64,000 nucleotides of DNA from Desulfosporosinus lacus DSM 15449 (GCF_900129935.1 NZ_FQXJ01000007.1:62001-126000), one strand, 5' to 3'. Counted from the stretch's first letter, positions 26,998-37,121 are shown. Numbers and translations are program-made. Notes: a model not told the origin generated them from the sequence alone.

Positions 26998-28545
26998 ATG
27001 GTGATGAATGAAGTGACACAGGAAGTCGTTTTGGTTTTAGATTTTGGGGGACAGTACAATCAACTTATTGCTCGCCGTGTACGTGAGGCGCATGTGTATT
27101 CTGAAATGATTTCCTATAAAACATCGATTGAGGAAATTAAAGCTCGTCAGCCAAAGGGGATTATCCTCTCTGGCGGTCCGGCAAGTGTCAATCAACCGAA
27201 CGCTCCTAAAGTAGATCCCGAAATCTATGCTTTGGGGATTCCCATACTTGGGATTTGCTATGGAATGCAGTTAATGACCGTACAATTAGGTGGAAGCGTC
27301 GTCCATCCTGTAGCCAGCGAGTATGGAAAAGCGATGCTTACTATTGATAAGGCAACTGATTTATGGCATGGATTAGGTGGAGAACGTCCGTGTTGGATGA
27401 GCCACGGTGATTCTGTTCAAACATTGCCTGAGGGCTTTATAGTTGCTGCCCATACCAGTCATACTCCAGTTGCAGCCATGATGAACGAAAAATGTCACTT
27501 CTATGGCGTTCAGTTTCATCCTGAAGTTAGGCATACCCCAGATGGGCAAGCGATGCTAGAGAAGTTTCTCTTCGACATTTGTAAATGTGTTGGGGACTGG
27601 ACGATGGAGTCCTTCATTGAGTTACAAGTTGCTGAGATACGGGCCAAGGTTGGAAGTGGGCGTGTTCTCTGTGCTCTGAGCGGTGGAGTAGACTCCTCAG
27701 TTGCTGCTGCCTTAGTACATCGTGCAGTCGGGGATCAATTGACCTGTGTTTTTGTCGACCATGGCTTTATGCGTAAAAATGAGGCAGAACAGGTTAAAAA
27801 GGTTTTTACAGAGCAGTTTCAACTTAACTTGGTTTTTGTAGATGCCAGAGAGCGTTTTATGGAAAAGCTTGAAGGGGTTTCCGATCCTGAAACTAAGCGT
27901 AAAGCTATTGGCAATGAGTTTATCCGTGTTTTTGAAGTAGAGGCGTCGAAGTTAGGCCAAGTAGATTTCTTGGTTCAGGGAACGCTTTATCCGGACATTG
28001 TGGAAAGCGGGACAGAAACCGCAGAAACTATTAAGAGTCATCATAATGTTGGTGGTTTGCCGGAGGACATGCAATTTGAACTTATTGAGCCTTTGCGTAT
28101 GCTCTTTAAAGACGAAGTACGCGAATTAGGAACTGAACTGGGCATGAGTGAGGAGATTGTCTGGCGTCAACCTTTCCCTGGACCAGGTCTGGCAATCCGC
28201 ATTCTTGGAGAACTGACCCGTGAGAAGTTAGATATTTTACGGGAAGCGGATGCAATCATTTTAGAAGAGATTCGCCGTTCTGGAATGTATCGTGAATTGT
28301 GGCAAAGTTTTGCTGTACTCCCTTCCATCAAAAGCGTCGGTGTTATGGGAGATGGTCGAACCTATGAATATCCCATTATCCTGAGAGCTGTCACCAGCGA
28401 GGATGCTATGACAGCAGATTGGGCTAGACTCCCTTATGATCTGCTTCATAACATATCTTCTAGGATTGTGAACGAGGTACAAGGCGTCAATCGTGTCGTT
28501 TATGATATTACCTCGAAACCTCCTGGGACGATTGAGTGGGAATAG
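26998..28545 (+). CDS. guaA: GMP synthase (glutamine-hydrolysing)
   Basis: The 515-residue protein has a class-I glutamine amidotransferase domain ([20 protein letters not shown] with the catalytic Cys, VQFHPEV) and an ATP pyrophosphatase domain ([21 protein letters not shown]), then the GMPS dimerisation tail ending KPPGTIEWE. It makes GMP from XMP. ATG 26998 is listed; ATG 27004 is equally near the weak upstream GGA. Confidence 0.97.
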   Translation: MVMNEVTQEVVLVLDFGGQYNQLIARRVREAHVYSEMISYKTSIEEIKARQPKGIILSGGPASVNQPNAPKVDPEIYALGIPILGICYGMQLMTVQLGGSVVHPVASEYGKAMLTIDKATDLWHGLGGERPCWMSHGDSVQTLPEGFIVAAHTSHTPVAAMMNEKCHFYGVQFHPEVRHTPDGQAMLEKFLFDICKCVGDWTMESFIELQVAEIRAKVGSGRVLCALSGGVDSSVAAALVHRAVGDQLTCVFVDHGFMRKNEAEQVKKVFTEQFQLNLVFVDARERFMEKLEGVSDPETKRKAIGNEFIRVFEVEASKLGQVDFLVQGTLYPDIVESGTETAETIKSHHNVGGLPEDMQFELIEPLRMLFKDEVRELGTELGMSEEIVWRQPFPGPGLAIRILGELTREKLDILREADAIILEEIRRSGMYRELWQSFAVLPSIKSVGVMGDGRTYEYPIILRAVTSEDAMTADWARLPYDLLHNISSRIVNEVQGVNRVVYDITSKPPGTIEWE

Positions 28546-28605
28546 GGTAAAAGAGGTGTAAATACAGGGGTTGCAAGGGTTTAAGAGGTGTTTGAGTATT
28601 TGGCG

Positions 28606-28662
28606 GGCGTTTATGAATTCTACTCCTTTTTGGGGTAATCATAGACGCCTGTTTTGTGTTCT
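28606..28662 (+). terminator. hpt-guaA terminator
   Basis: GGCGTTTATGA (28606-28616) and TCATAGACGCC (28639-28649) pair (one G-T), followed by TGTTTTGTGTTCTTTTTTC. It lies about 60 nt after guaA. Between here and 29060 nothing else is firm; a 24-codon GTG-started frame at 28833-28907 behind GAGGGGGGAACG is possible. Confidence 0.7.
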
Positions 28663-29059
28663 TTTTTCGCTCATTGTGATTTCTCTAAAAAGAGGAATTG
28701 GGTTGTAGTGGCAAGTTAAAGCATCAGTTTCAGACCAAGGGAGCAAAATAAGTTTGATAAGAGAATAGATGTGACATAAATATTAACCTTCAAAAAGGAG
28801 AGGGGGAGTTTGAAAGAGGGGGGAACGCTATAGTGGATACGGGTCTGTTAGCCAGCATTCAACATGAAATTCCTCTACTTTGCATTTCGACAGCCAATAA
28901 AGTTTAAATAATATTACAGCACATATAAACCTGGAATTTTTGAGGAAAAAATACCATATTACGACAAATGACTACCTATTAATGGGAAATTTATTCTTGC
29001 CATTTCATCAGAAAAGCAATAAAATCTTCTTGAGAGATCACATTTCAGGAGGAATCCAT

Positions 29060-29230
29060 GTGGAAAAGAAACTTTTGAAAAGAATTGAGGTATTACGGAA
29101 GAGACTCAATAAATTTGCGCTTACTCGAAACCTTGTTGATAGCGAAGTGGTTGAAGTTAGTCAGCAATTAGACAATTTACTTAATCAATACCAAAAGGTT
29201 AGCACTTACAAACAGTTAAGCTTTTGGTAA
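29060..29230 (+). CDS. Spo0E-like sporulation regulatory protein
   Basis: The 56-residue protein (GTG 29060, AGGAGG at 29047-29052) starts MEKKLLKRIEVLRKRLNKFAL and contains VSQQLDNLLNQYQKV, matching the SQxLDxLI/LxxY motif of Spo0E-family aspartyl-phosphate phosphatases, which remove phosphate from Spo0A. An upstream ATG in frame at 28940 has no ribosome binding site and would exceed family length. An out-of-frame ATG overlaps the GTG by two bases. It is short, monocistronic, and followed by a strong terminator. Confidence 0.8.
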   Translation: MEKKLLKRIEVLRKRLNKFALTRNLVDSEVVEVSQQLDNLLNQYQKVSTYKQLSFW

Positions 29231-29246
29231 AAGAGGAATATATTAT

Positions 29247-29294
29247 AGAGACACCACAAGAAGGGCTTCTTGCAGGTGTCTCTATCTTTTTTAA
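29247..29294 (+). terminator. terminator between spo0E-like gene and P-ATPase
   Basis: AGAGACACC (29247-29255) and GGTGTCTCT (29275-29283) form the outer stem, with CAAGAA/TTCTTG inside, then ATCTTTTTT. It lies between convergent genes and overlaps the ATPase stop. Confidence 0.83.
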
Positions 29295-31924
29295 ACTGTT
29301 TTACCACTAATCTTGTTACGGCGTATTGCTTTTATAATTTCGTTGATCACTAAAGGCATAACAGACAGTAGTAGAACAAAGGCCCAGTCCCTTATAGTCA
29401 AAGGATAGACTTTAAATACTGAAGCTAATGAAGGTACTGTAATTACAATCACTTGGAGCAAAATCCCGAGTAATATTGAATAGACTAAGTTTTTATTGGT
29501 AAAGACACCAAGCTGGAAAATCGATTTATCAGGATGCCTCATATTCAAAGAATGAAACAGTTGAGAGATACTCAAGACCACGAAGGCCATTGTCTGAGCA
29601 TGCATTAAGGAATCAGGATATAGATTGTTTCCTATTACAAAAGCCGTTAAAGTTAAAAACCCGATTAAAGCACCATTTAAAATCAGCCTTAGACCAGCGC
29701 CTTCGGCAAAAAGTGTGGCTTTTGGATCACGGGGTTTTTTATCCATGACTGTGGGATCTCCAGAATCGACACCTAAGGAAAGAGCAGGGAGAGTGTCAGT
29801 GACTAGATTGACCCATAAAATATGGATGGGTCTAAGAGGGGAAGCCCAGCCTAATAGAATCGCCAGGAAGAGAGCAACTACTTCTCCTAAATTACAAGAT
29901 AGTAAAAAGATAATTGATTTTTTTATGTTGTTAAAGATATTACGGCCTTCCTTAATCGCCGAGACAATAGTTGAGAAGTTGTCATCAGTTAGAACAATAT
30001 CTGCAGCGCCTTTGGCAACATCGGTTCCGGTGATTCCCATGGCCACTCCAATATCTGCAGCTTTCAACGAGGGTGCATCGTTTACTCCGTCCCCAGTCAT
30101 AGAAACGATGTTTCCCCTAGATCTAATCGCTTTTACAATTGTAACTTTATGTTCTGGAGATACTCGAGCAAAAACTGATAAACCCTCGATTTTATCATTT
30201 AACTGATCTTGGGTCAGTTTATCTAGTTCCGAACCTGAGATAACTTCCTCGATATTATTAGAAATACCTAGTTCATTGGCTATGGCGAAGGCTGTATTTT
30301 TATGATCTCCTGTAATCATAACAGTTTTTATGCCAGCTTTTTTACAAAGCGCTATAGAGTCTTTGACTTCTAGTCTGGGAGGATCAATCATTCCGACAAG
30401 GCCAATAAATGTTAGGTTCTCTTCTATTATCCTACCTTCCTTCGAGGGATCAGCGGCAAGTGACTTATAAGCAGCGCCTAAGACTCTTAAAGCATCATCG
30501 GACATTTTGTTTGAGGCTTCAATTATTTTATTCTTAAGTTCTTCGGTTAAAGTTACTGTTTCTCCATTTATGTAAGCGTCAGTTGAGATTTTCAGTAAAC
30601 TGTCTAAGGCACCTTTGGTGAAGACTATGAATTGATTATTATAGTTATGAACTGTCGTCATTAATTTACGATCCGAATCAAACGGAATTTCATGAACTCT
30701 GGGATAGGTTTTCTGCAACAAGTCATTAGAGAGGTCAAATCTTTTGCCGGCTTCTAAGAGGGCAATCTCTGTAGGATCTCCAGTTTTGGCGGTTTCTGAG
30801 TAAGTAGAATCATTGCACAAGACTAGATTTTCCAGAAGGAGTCTATGAGCCTCTTTATTTAAGTCAATTGAAGTTATTTCTTCTTGTTCATCGTTAGCAA
30901 AGAAGTGGGTAACCGTCATTTTATTTTGAGTAAGAGTTCCGGTTTTGTCAGAGCAAATAACTGAAACTGATCCTAATGTTTCTACTGCAGGGAGTTTTCT
31001 AACAATCGCATGTTCTTTGATCAGCCGTTGTACACCCATGGCCAAGACTATAGTGACGATAGCAGGTAACCCTTCAGGAATTGCTGCGACAGCTAAACTA
31101 AGAGCAATTAAAAACATTTCATAAAGATCTCGGTCTTGAAGCACCCCTATTAAAAACATGAGGGCACAAATTCCTATGGCTGCAAAGCCCAAGATTTTGC
31201 CTAACTCTTCAATCTTTTTTTGAAGAGGAGTTTGCTCATCAGTCGATTCTTCGAGCATGGTGGCAATTTTCCCGATTTGAGTATCCATACCTGTGGCAAC
31301 AGCGATACCTACTCCACGTCCATAGGTTGCTAAGGTAGACATAAATGCCATGTTTTTCTGATCCCCAAGAGGGGTATCCTCAGCTTCAATAATTAAATTT
31401 GCCTGTTTATCAGATGGAACCGATTCGCCGGTAAGGGCCGATTCTTCAATCTGCAGATTGGCTGTTTCTATAAGACGAAGGTCACAGGGAATGTATCTTC
31501 CTGCATCGATTATCACTAAATCTCCAGAGACTACTTCTTGAGAAGGAATTTCTTTCGATTCTCCGTCTCTTTTAACTAATGACTTTGGCGTTGAAAGTTT
31601 TTTCAAGGCATCGAGGGCTTTTTCTGCCTTAGATTCTTGAATGACACCTACGATAGCATTTATAAGAATCACAATTCCGATGATAACAGCATCGCTGATT
31701 TCTCCGATAAAACCCGAAATAAGTGCCGCACCAATTAAAATGTAGATCATGATATTGTTCAATTGAGACAGGAAAATACTAAATAAAGTTTTTGGTTTTT
31801 TAGATGTTAACTCATTTAAACCGTGCTTTTCACGTCGCTGGAGCACTTCATTTTCTGATAAACCGGTGGTTAGATTTACTTTGAATTCCTCTAGCACGGC
31901 TTCGGTACTCTTATTGAACCACAT
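29291..31924 (-). CDS. Cation-transporting P-type ATPase (Ca2+ type)
   Basis: The 877-residue protein starts at ATG 31924, whose Shine-Dalgarno GAGGTGATT contains the alternative GTG 31933. Motifs: TGES ([10 protein letters not shown]), the phosphorylation site [33 protein letters not shown] and [21 protein letters not shown]. Transmembrane helix 4 has [10 protein letters not shown] and helix 6 [13 protein letters not shown], as in PIIA/SERCA-like Ca2+ or Mn2+ pumps. It exports divalent cations at the expense of ATP. It is monocistronic. Confidence 0.92.
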   Translation of the reverse strand: MWFNKSTEAVLEEFKVNLTTGLSENEVLQRREKHGLNELTSKKPKTLFSIFLSQLNNIMIYILIGAALISGFIGEISDAVIIGIVILINAIVGVIQESKAEKALDALKKLSTPKSLVKRDGESKEIPSQEVVSGDLVIIDAGRYIPCDLRLIETANLQIEESALTGESVPSDKQANLIIEAEDTPLGDQKNMAFMSTLATYGRGVGIAVATGMDTQIGKIATMLEESTDEQTPLQKKIEELGKILGFAAIGICALMFLIGVLQDRDLYEMFLIALSLAVAAIPEGLPAIVTIVLAMGVQRLIKEHAIVRKLPAVETLGSVSVICSDKTGTLTQNKMTVTHFFANDEQEEITSIDLNKEAHRLLLENLVLCNDSTYSETAKTGDPTEIALLEAGKRFDLSNDLLQKTYPRVHEIPFDSDRKLMTTVHNYNNQFIVFTKGALDSLLKISTDAYINGETVTLTEELKNKIIEASNKMSDDALRVLGAAYKSLAADPSKEGRIIEENLTFIGLVGMIDPPRLEVKDSIALCKKAGIKTVMITGDHKNTAFAIANELGISNNIEEVISGSELDKLTQDQLNDKIEGLSVFARVSPEHKVTIVKAIRSRGNIVSMTGDGVNDAPSLKAADIGVAMGITGTDVAKGAADIVLTDDNFSTIVSAIKEGRNIFNNIKKSIIFLLSCNLGEVVALFLAILLGWASPLRPIHILWVNLVTDTLPALSLGVDSGDPTVMDKKPRDPKATLFAEGAGLRLILNGALIGFLTLTAFVIGNNLYPDSLMHAQTMAFVVLSISQLFHSLNMRHPDKSIFQLGVFTNKNLVYSILLGILLQVIVITVPSLASVFKVYPLTIRDWAFVLLLSVMPLVINEIIKAIRRNKISGKTV

Positions 31925-32196
31925 ATTAATCACCTCATGATTAAGTATTCACAGAATGTACAAAAAAAGACCTAGATTTTATACTATTCATTAACTTTCA
32001 CTAGTATTCGAAAAGAAGCTCGTCTCTTTTTAAAAGTTGGATGTATCGAGCCAAGCTTTGGCATGATTCTTGTTTAAAGCGGCCATAATTCGCGCAATAT
32101 ACTTTGAAATGCAGTTAGAAAAAAATGAGTTGAAACTTGTATGTGCGTTTATCTCTTGGAGGTATTATAATATACAAGTGGTAGAGGAGGTGTAAG

Positions 32197-33024
32197 ATGA
32201 ACTATATAGTATTTGATCTGGAATTTAATATGTTCTTTAAATTCAAAGAAGGGGATTATGCGAATCCCGCTTTAAAAAGTGAAATCATCCAGATCGGAGC
32301 GGTCAAACTAAACGAAAATTTAGAGACTATTAGTGAGTTTAATTCAATCATTAGGCCTGTTATTTATAAGAGAATCAATCCCTATGTTAAGAAAAAAACA
32401 AATATCAGTTCAGGTATGGTTGTTAAAGGGAAATCTTTTGGTGAAGCAATTAAAAGCTTTAGTTCTTGGCTTGGAAAGGATTCAGTTTTATGCTCTTGGG
32501 GGCAGGACGATATTTTGGGGTTAAGGGATAATTGTTTGTTTTTTGGTTTTGATTCACTGTCATTTGACAAATACATAAATATTCAACAAATCTATATGAA
32601 ACATGGGGGCCTTTCAAAGCAACCAAGTCTGGAAAGTGCTGTAGAAGGCCTAGAAATTGAAAAAACATCTCCTTTTCATGATGCATTAAGTGATGCATTT
32701 TATACTGCGGAGATTTTCAAAGGAGTATTTAATTTATCTCGCAATCTAATCATTAATTGGGAAAAAGTGCAGAGAGAAAACGAGGAAAAGATTAGGGAAC
32801 TGAAATCCTTATTAGATAAAGTGAGTATATTTTGTCCACAATGTGACGAAGCTCTGAAAAAGACTAGAGAAGTGACTAAAGCAAAAAAATATTTTGCTCA
32901 TGGTTACTGTGATAAGTGTAACCTCCCTATAAGACACATTTCAAGAATCACTCATAACGGTGATGGGGAGTATAGTATTCTTTCTAAGAATTCAATTTAT
33001 AAAACGGAAGAAGCATCAGAGTAG
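32197..33024 (+). CDS. DEDDh 3'-5' exonuclease (KapD-like)
   Basis: The 275-residue protein starts MNYIVFDLEFNMFF, with the catalytic DxE (Asp7, Glu9), later Asp in SWGQDDILGLRDN and the final HDALSDAFYTAEI (near residue 160) of the DEDDh exonuclease family. The C-terminus has CPQCDEALKK and YCDKCN, a zinc-ribbon-like addition that suggests nucleic-acid binding. Similar KapD/Eri1-like proteins are found in spore formers. Its ribosome binding site is GAGGAGG. Confidence 0.82.
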   Translation: MNYIVFDLEFNMFFKFKEGDYANPALKSEIIQIGAVKLNENLETISEFNSIIRPVIYKRINPYVKKKTNISSGMVVKGKSFGEAIKSFSSWLGKDSVLCSWGQDDILGLRDNCLFFGFDSLSFDKYINIQQIYMKHGGLSKQPSLESAVEGLEIEKTSPFHDALSDAFYTAEIFKGVFNLSRNLIINWEKVQRENEEKIRELKSLLDKVSIFCPQCDEALKKTREVTKAKKYFAHGYCDKCNLPIRHISRITHNGDGEYSILSKNSIYKTEEASE

Positions 33025-33102
33025 GGCTATCTTTATAGTGATAAAATTTTTCGGAATACTTTCAAGGTTACAATAATGAGAACAACAGGGAACTAAAAAA
33101 CC

Positions 33103-33131
33103 TTGTAAAATATCCATTTATTGTTTATAAT
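33103..33131 (+). promoter_or_regulatory. bzaA: bzaAB promoter
   Basis: TTGTAA (33103-33108) and TATAAT (33126-33131) are 17 nt apart, 19 nt before the cobalamin riboswitch begins. Confidence 0.75.
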
Positions 33132-33149
33132 GTGTTTGGAAAATTCAAT

Positions 33150-33309
33150 AACTACAGGTGCCTCATTGTGAGGAGAATAGGGAAGTCGGTGTAAGTCCGG
33201 CGCGGTCCCGCCACTGTAAACGGGAAGCAAGAAGCATATTACCACGGGTTAGTTCCCGGAAGGTGCTTCGAAGTGTTGATCCGTAAGCCAGGAGACCTGC
33301 CTTGTAGTT
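33150..33309 (+). ncRNA. Cobalamin riboswitch
   Basis: AACTACA and TGTAGTT close P1. Within lie GGTGCC, GAATAGGGAAGTCGGTG, GTCCGGCGCGGTCCCGCCACTGTAA and the B12 box GCCAGGAGACCTGCC (33287-33301), in canonical order. It regulates the downstream bza genes by cobamide level, acting through the terminator at 33362. Confidence 0.97.
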
Positions 33310-33361
33310 AAGCCAAGCCTACCTTGTCGAAGAACCAAGAGTAGTGTGGATGAGATTATGG

Positions 33362-33400
33362 AAAAGTCTCTAGTCACTTTGTGATTAGAGACTTTTTTTA
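33362..33400 (+). terminator. terminator of the bza leader
   Basis: AAAAGTCTCTAGTCAC (33362-33377) pairs with GTGATTAGAGACTTTT (33381-33396) around TTT with a G-T pair, followed by T's. It is the probable riboswitch expression platform; bzaA starts 66 nt later. Confidence 0.86.
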
Positions 33401-33466
33401 TTTATTTTCACTACAGATTGTTCTTTTCAAGGAATGAGTCAACCTAGAAAGGAGAGATTGTAAGTT

Positions 33467-34753
33467 TTGACGTTAATGGAAATGGCCCAAAAGGGTCAGG
33501 AAACCCCGTTGTTTACCTTTGTAGCCCGCAACGAACAAATGAATGTCCAACTACTTATGGAACGGGTTGCTGCCGGACGAATTGTTATTCCCTATAACGG
33601 TCATCACAAGCCCCAAATGCCTCAAGGGTTTGGGCTGGGCCTAAGTACCAAGGTTAGTGCAAGTATTGGCTTGGCCGCAGACGAGGATAGTCTAACGGAT
33701 GAACTATTTAAAGTGGATGAGGCCATCAGGGCAGGAACTAATGCCATCATGGATTTGAGTACAGCGGGAAATATGGACGAAGCAAGGCGGACAATTATAA
33801 AAAGAGTACCGTTACCTTTAGGTACACTACCGGTGTATCAGGCTTTTGCTGAGGCTGTATGTACTAAGGGTTCAGCTTTAGCACTTGAGCCAGAAGACTT
33901 TTTTAAGGTTATGGAACGCCAAGCTGCCGATGGAGTTGATTTTATGGCCTTACACAGCGCCCTGCACTCTGGTTTATTTAAAACGGCCAAGGCAGATCAG
34001 CGAGTTCTGAATCTAGTTAGTCGAGGTGGGTCCTTGTTGATGGGCTGGATGCTCTATCATGGTAAGGACAACTTTTTGTATACCATGTTCGACCGCATCC
34101 TTGAAATCGCCCAAAAATACGAAGTTACTTTAAGTTTAGCTGATGCAATGAGACCGGGTGCAGGAGCTGATTCATTATGTCGTTCTCAAGCTGAAGAGCT
34201 CGTCGTTTTGGGCGAGCTGGTAAAGCGCAGCAGACAAGCGGGGGTTCAAATCATGATTAAGGGACCTGGTCACACTCCACCTAATCAAATTGCGACAACT
34301 GTTAAATTGGAAAAACAAGTATGTCAAGGTGCTCCGTATTTTGTCTTCGGACCGGTATCGACGGATGTAGCCCCAGGATATGACGAAATTACGGCTGCTA
34401 TCGGAGGAGCGATGGCTGGTGCTGCTGGAGCGGATATTCTTTGCTATGTTACACCCGCAGAACATATAGGTTATCCCGATGCGCAGGATGTCTATCGGGG
34501 AGTAGTGGCTGCACGTATTGCTGCTCATGTGGCTGATCTGGCAAAAGGGTACCCAGGAGCAGTAAATTGGGACCTTGAAATGAGTCAAGCACGTCGGGAG
34601 CAGAATATAGAAGCCCAGAAAACGTTAGCCTTAGATCGAGAAAGGCTTACGGATTTCCAATTGAGCGAAAAACCTTTCTGCAAAAAATGTAAAAACGGTT
34701 GTGCCATGGCTGTAGCAGGTGAGTTCTTTCAAGAACTGCCGTGGGAGTGCTGA
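33467..34753 (+). CDS. bzaA: BzaA, ThiC paralogue of anaerobic benzimidazole synthesis
   Basis: The 428-residue protein is homologous to ThiC (MKGPGH-like [46 protein letters not shown]) but diverges from true ThiC across the active-site neighbourhood, for example FMALHSALHSGLF. The cluster motif is CKKCKNGC (Cys405, 408, 412). TTG 33467 follows a purine-rich AAAGGAGAG. In Eubacterium limosum BzaA and BzaB together convert aminoimidazole ribotide to 5-hydroxybenzimidazole, the lower ligand of a cobamide. The cobalamin riboswitch and the adjacent second paralogue support this assignment over thiC. Confidence 0.82.
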   Translation: MTLMEMAQKGQETPLFTFVARNEQMNVQLLMERVAAGRIVIPYNGHHKPQMPQGFGLGLSTKVSASIGLAADEDSLTDELFKVDEAIRAGTNAIMDLSTAGNMDEARRTIIKRVPLPLGTLPVYQAFAEAVCTKGSALALEPEDFFKVMERQAADGVDFMALHSALHSGLFKTAKADQRVLNLVSRGGSLLMGWMLYHGKDNFLYTMFDRILEIAQKYEVTLSLADAMRPGAGADSLCRSQAEELVVLGELVKRSRQAGVQIMIKGPGHTPPNQIATTVKLEKQVCQGAPYFVFGPVSTDVAPGYDEITAAIGGAMAGAAGADILCYVTPAEHIGYPDAQDVYRGVVAARIAAHVADLAKGYPGAVNWDLEMSQARREQNIEAQKTLALDRERLTDFQLSEKPFCKKCKNGCAMAVAGEFFQELPWEC

Positions 34754-34864
34754 CAAAAGTCAGTTGTCAGAGGCCGGTGGTCAGATTGTAAATTTATTTC
34801 AATAGAAGATGAAGTTTCCGTCATGGCTAAATTAAAAGCTTAATTAAGAAATGGAGAGATTAGA

Positions 34865-36163
34865 ATGACACAATTAATTAAAGCGAGACAAGGAATTATT
34901 ACGCCTGAGGTAGAGAGATTAGCAAAGGTAGAAGGGCTTAGGGTAGAAGAGTTATGTGAGAAGGTTGCTCAAGGTCGGGCAGTGATCTTAAAGAACAAAC
35001 AACGTAAGAACTCAGTTGCAATCGCCATAGGGGAAGGACTCCGTACTAAAGTAAATGCTAATATCGGGACGTCACCGGACTGTGTGGATTTTTCCGATGA
35101 GCTGCATAAAATAAAGGTTGCCGTTACGGCTGGAGCGGATTCCATTATGGAACTAAGTATTGGCGGAGATGTGGATGCTTTCCACCGTCAGGTGCTGGAT
35201 ACTTTTACATTACCTGTCGGCTCTGTCCCCACCTACCAAACAGGCATGGAAAGTATTGCTAAGCATGGAAGCGTTGTCGGTATGACGGCTGAGGATATGT
35301 TCGAAATGATTGTACGTCAGGCAGAACGTGGAATTGATTTTATGGCAATTCATGCTGCTTTAAACATGTCTATCGTTGAAAGGTTAAAAAATCAAGGGCG
35401 AATCACAGATATTGTTAGTCGCGGCGGAGCCTTTTTAACGGGTTGGATGTTTCACCATGAGCAAGAGAATCCACTCTACACACAATTTGATCGCGTACTA
35501 GAGATTTGTAAAAAATATGATGTAACTCTAAGTGTTGGAGATGCAATCCGACCTGGTTGTATCGAAGATTCTCTGGACCGGGCCCAGGTCCAAGGGTTGA
35601 TTGTGGCTGGGGAATTGGTACAACGGGCTCTGGCGGCTGGAGTCCAAGTGATGGTAGAAGGTCCAGGCCATGTACCTGTGGATCAGATCCCCGCAACGAT
35701 CTTGCTCCAAAAACAACTTTGCCATCATGTTCCTTACTATATACTTGGCAATTTGGTCACGGATATTGCACCGGGCTATGACCATATCACTGGAGCCATC
35801 GGAGCTACAGCGGCTGCTATGGCAGGGGCAAACTTCATTTGCTATGTTACACCAGCTGAACATCTGCGCTTACCAACCGCTGAAGACGTTCATGCAGGAG
35901 TAATTGCTACACGCATTGCCACTCATGCTGCAGATATTGTTAATGGTGTTAAGGGTGCGCGGGAATGGGACTTAGCCATGGCTCATGCTCGTAAAGCCTT
36001 AGATTGGAACAAACAAATCGAATTATCAATCGATCCACCAACAGCTCGACGGATTCGAGGAGAGCGTAATGAGGAGGGAGCAGAAGCTTGTTCGATGTGC
36101 GGTGGTTTCTGTGCTATGAAATTAGTTGGGGAACACTTAGGGAAAACGGGAGGAACTTGCTAG
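34865..36163 (+). CDS. bzaB: BzaB, ThiC paralogue of anaerobic benzimidazole synthesis
   Basis: The 432-residue protein has [52 protein letters not shown] and the C-terminal CSMCGGFC cluster (Cys409, 412, 416). It is closer to ThiC than BzaA is, and forms an obligate pair with it. ATG 34865 follows ATGGAGAGA. Two ThiC paralogues in tandem behind a cobalamin riboswitch fit the bzaAB operon pattern. A true thiC with a TPP riboswitch lies at 12767, so these two are not needed for thiamine. Confidence 0.82.
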   Translation: MTQLIKARQGIITPEVERLAKVEGLRVEELCEKVAQGRAVILKNKQRKNSVAIAIGEGLRTKVNANIGTSPDCVDFSDELHKIKVAVTAGADSIMELSIGGDVDAFHRQVLDTFTLPVGSVPTYQTGMESIAKHGSVVGMTAEDMFEMIVRQAERGIDFMAIHAALNMSIVERLKNQGRITDIVSRGGAFLTGWMFHHEQENPLYTQFDRVLEICKKYDVTLSVGDAIRPGCIEDSLDRAQVQGLIVAGELVQRALAAGVQVMVEGPGHVPVDQIPATILLQKQLCHHVPYYILGNLVTDIAPGYDHITGAIGATAAAMAGANFICYVTPAEHLRLPTAEDVHAGVIATRIATHAADIVNGVKGAREWDLAMAHARKALDWNKQIELSIDPPTARRIRGERNEEGAEACSMCGGFCAMKLVGEHLGKTGGTC

Positions 36164-36276
36164 CAGTATAAGCAAACATAATTAATTTTTAAAAATGCGT
36201 AGCAAGGTGGAGATGCTACTGATGTATTTAGGCTGAGCTGCAGCTTTTCTAGAAATCCCGAGGGGAGGTAATAAAG

Positions 36277-36654
36277 ATGGGACTAGCACATTTTCTTCGA
36301 TATAATCCCCATGAAGTAGGGTCTCAGTATTTGGAAGACTTGGCAACTGGGTACTGGTTTTCCGAGGTGTTATTTACAGGTGTTGAACTGGACGTCTTTA
36401 CGTTTTTGGAGTGTAGAGGTATGACGACTCATGAAATTGCTGGAGCACTGGATATGCCGCCTATTGGTTGGGGGTGATTTCTTCAAGCCCTTTGTGTTAT
36501 AGGACTCGTAGTTTATGATTCAGGTCGTTATTATAATACCAAACTTGCGAGCGCTATCTTGTCCCAGGTAAATCTAAATTTGTTTGAACGGGCTGGGTGT
36601 GAATGTTTTTCCTTCTCCCCTGATGGTTTGTGTCAAGAATTATGGATGTCTTAG
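36277..36654 (+). pseudogene. bzaC: truncated bzaC-like methyltransferase remnant
   Basis: An ATG with GAGGGGAGG upstream opens MGLAHFLRYNPHEVGSQYL, the start of a dimerisation domain of an O-methyltransferase. An in-frame TGA (36475-36477) follows IGWG, and the same frame continues as FLQALCVIGLVVYDSGRYYNTKLAS before decaying to TAG at 36654. No SAM-binding domain follows. Position directly after bzaAB matches bzaC, the O-methyltransferase that turns 5-hydroxy- into 5-methoxybenzimidazole. With only about 125 codons left of an expected 330-350, it is inactive. No SECIS-like hairpin was evident after the TGA. Confidence 0.75.
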
Positions 36655-36725
36655 GCAAAAACCTTAGTGAGGATGATCATATAACCTTCGTAAGTAAAAT
36701 CAATGATTTGAAAAAAACTAAGATA

Positions 36726-36761
36726 AGGGCCGTAACGAAACTTTAGTTTCGTTACGGCCCT
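36726..36761. terminator. perfect 16-bp hairpin after the bzaC remnant
   Basis: AGGGCCGTAACGAAAC (36726-36741) and GTTTCGTTACGGCCCT (36746-36761) flank TTTA. There is no T-run after it, so it may be a terminator of a Rho-assisted or mixed kind, or an element inserted when bzaC was lost. Between 36762 and 36907 no gene is visible. Confidence 0.55.
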
Positions 36762-36907
36762 CTGATATTTACAAAGATCTTACAAATTAGATGTCTTTCT
36801 ATATTTGGAGGGGGTGATCCCAATTCTTCGTTTAAAAACATGATCTTGATCTATCGGACACTAGTCGAACGTTTACTTAGGAATTTAAATTAATGTTCGA
36901 TTTTCTA

Positions 36908-36936
36908 TTGACCTTATTGATACCTTCTTGTAAAAT
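36908..36936 (+). promoter_or_regulatory. purE: pur operon promoter
   Basis: TTGACC (36908-36913) and TAAAAT (36931-36936) with 17-nt spacing precede the guanine riboswitch by about 18 nt. Confidence 0.78.
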
Positions 36937-36953
36937 AAACTTATGAAAATTTC

Positions 36954-37034
36954 ATACGTGTTCATATAACCGCGGAGATATGGTCCGCAAGTTTCTACCA
37001 GGCCGCCGTAAATGGTCTGACTATGAGCGAAAGT
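36954..37034 (+). ncRNA. Guanine-class purine riboswitch
   Basis: Conserved core elements appear in order: TATAA (36965-36969), GATATGGTCCGC, GTTTCTACC (36991-36999), CCGTAAATGG and GACTATG (37019-37025). P2 pairs GCGGA/TCCGC and P3 pairs CAGGCC/GGTCTG. The specificity base before TATG is C (37021), as in guanine rather than adenine aptamers. It controls the pur operon. Confidence 0.95.
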
Positions 37035-37121
37035 GTACCTAGGGCAAATGTATTTGTATTATTTCTTTGTCCGAGTGGTACAGGTTTGATTGCGAAATCA
37101 AATTACACCGAAGGGATAAAA

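Noticed and set aside
29625-30206. 193-codon plus-strand frame
   Set aside because: Antisense to the P-type ATPase, whose motifs explain the region.
33467-36163. Annotating the two ThiC-like genes as duplicate thiC
   Set aside because: They are tandem, under a cobalamin rather than a TPP riboswitch, divergent in active-site surroundings, and a true thiC exists at 12767.
36475-36477. In-frame TGA of the bzaC-like gene as selenocysteine
   Set aside because: No SECIS-like hairpin follows, the family has no Sec/Cys there that I know, and the rest of the enzyme is lost.
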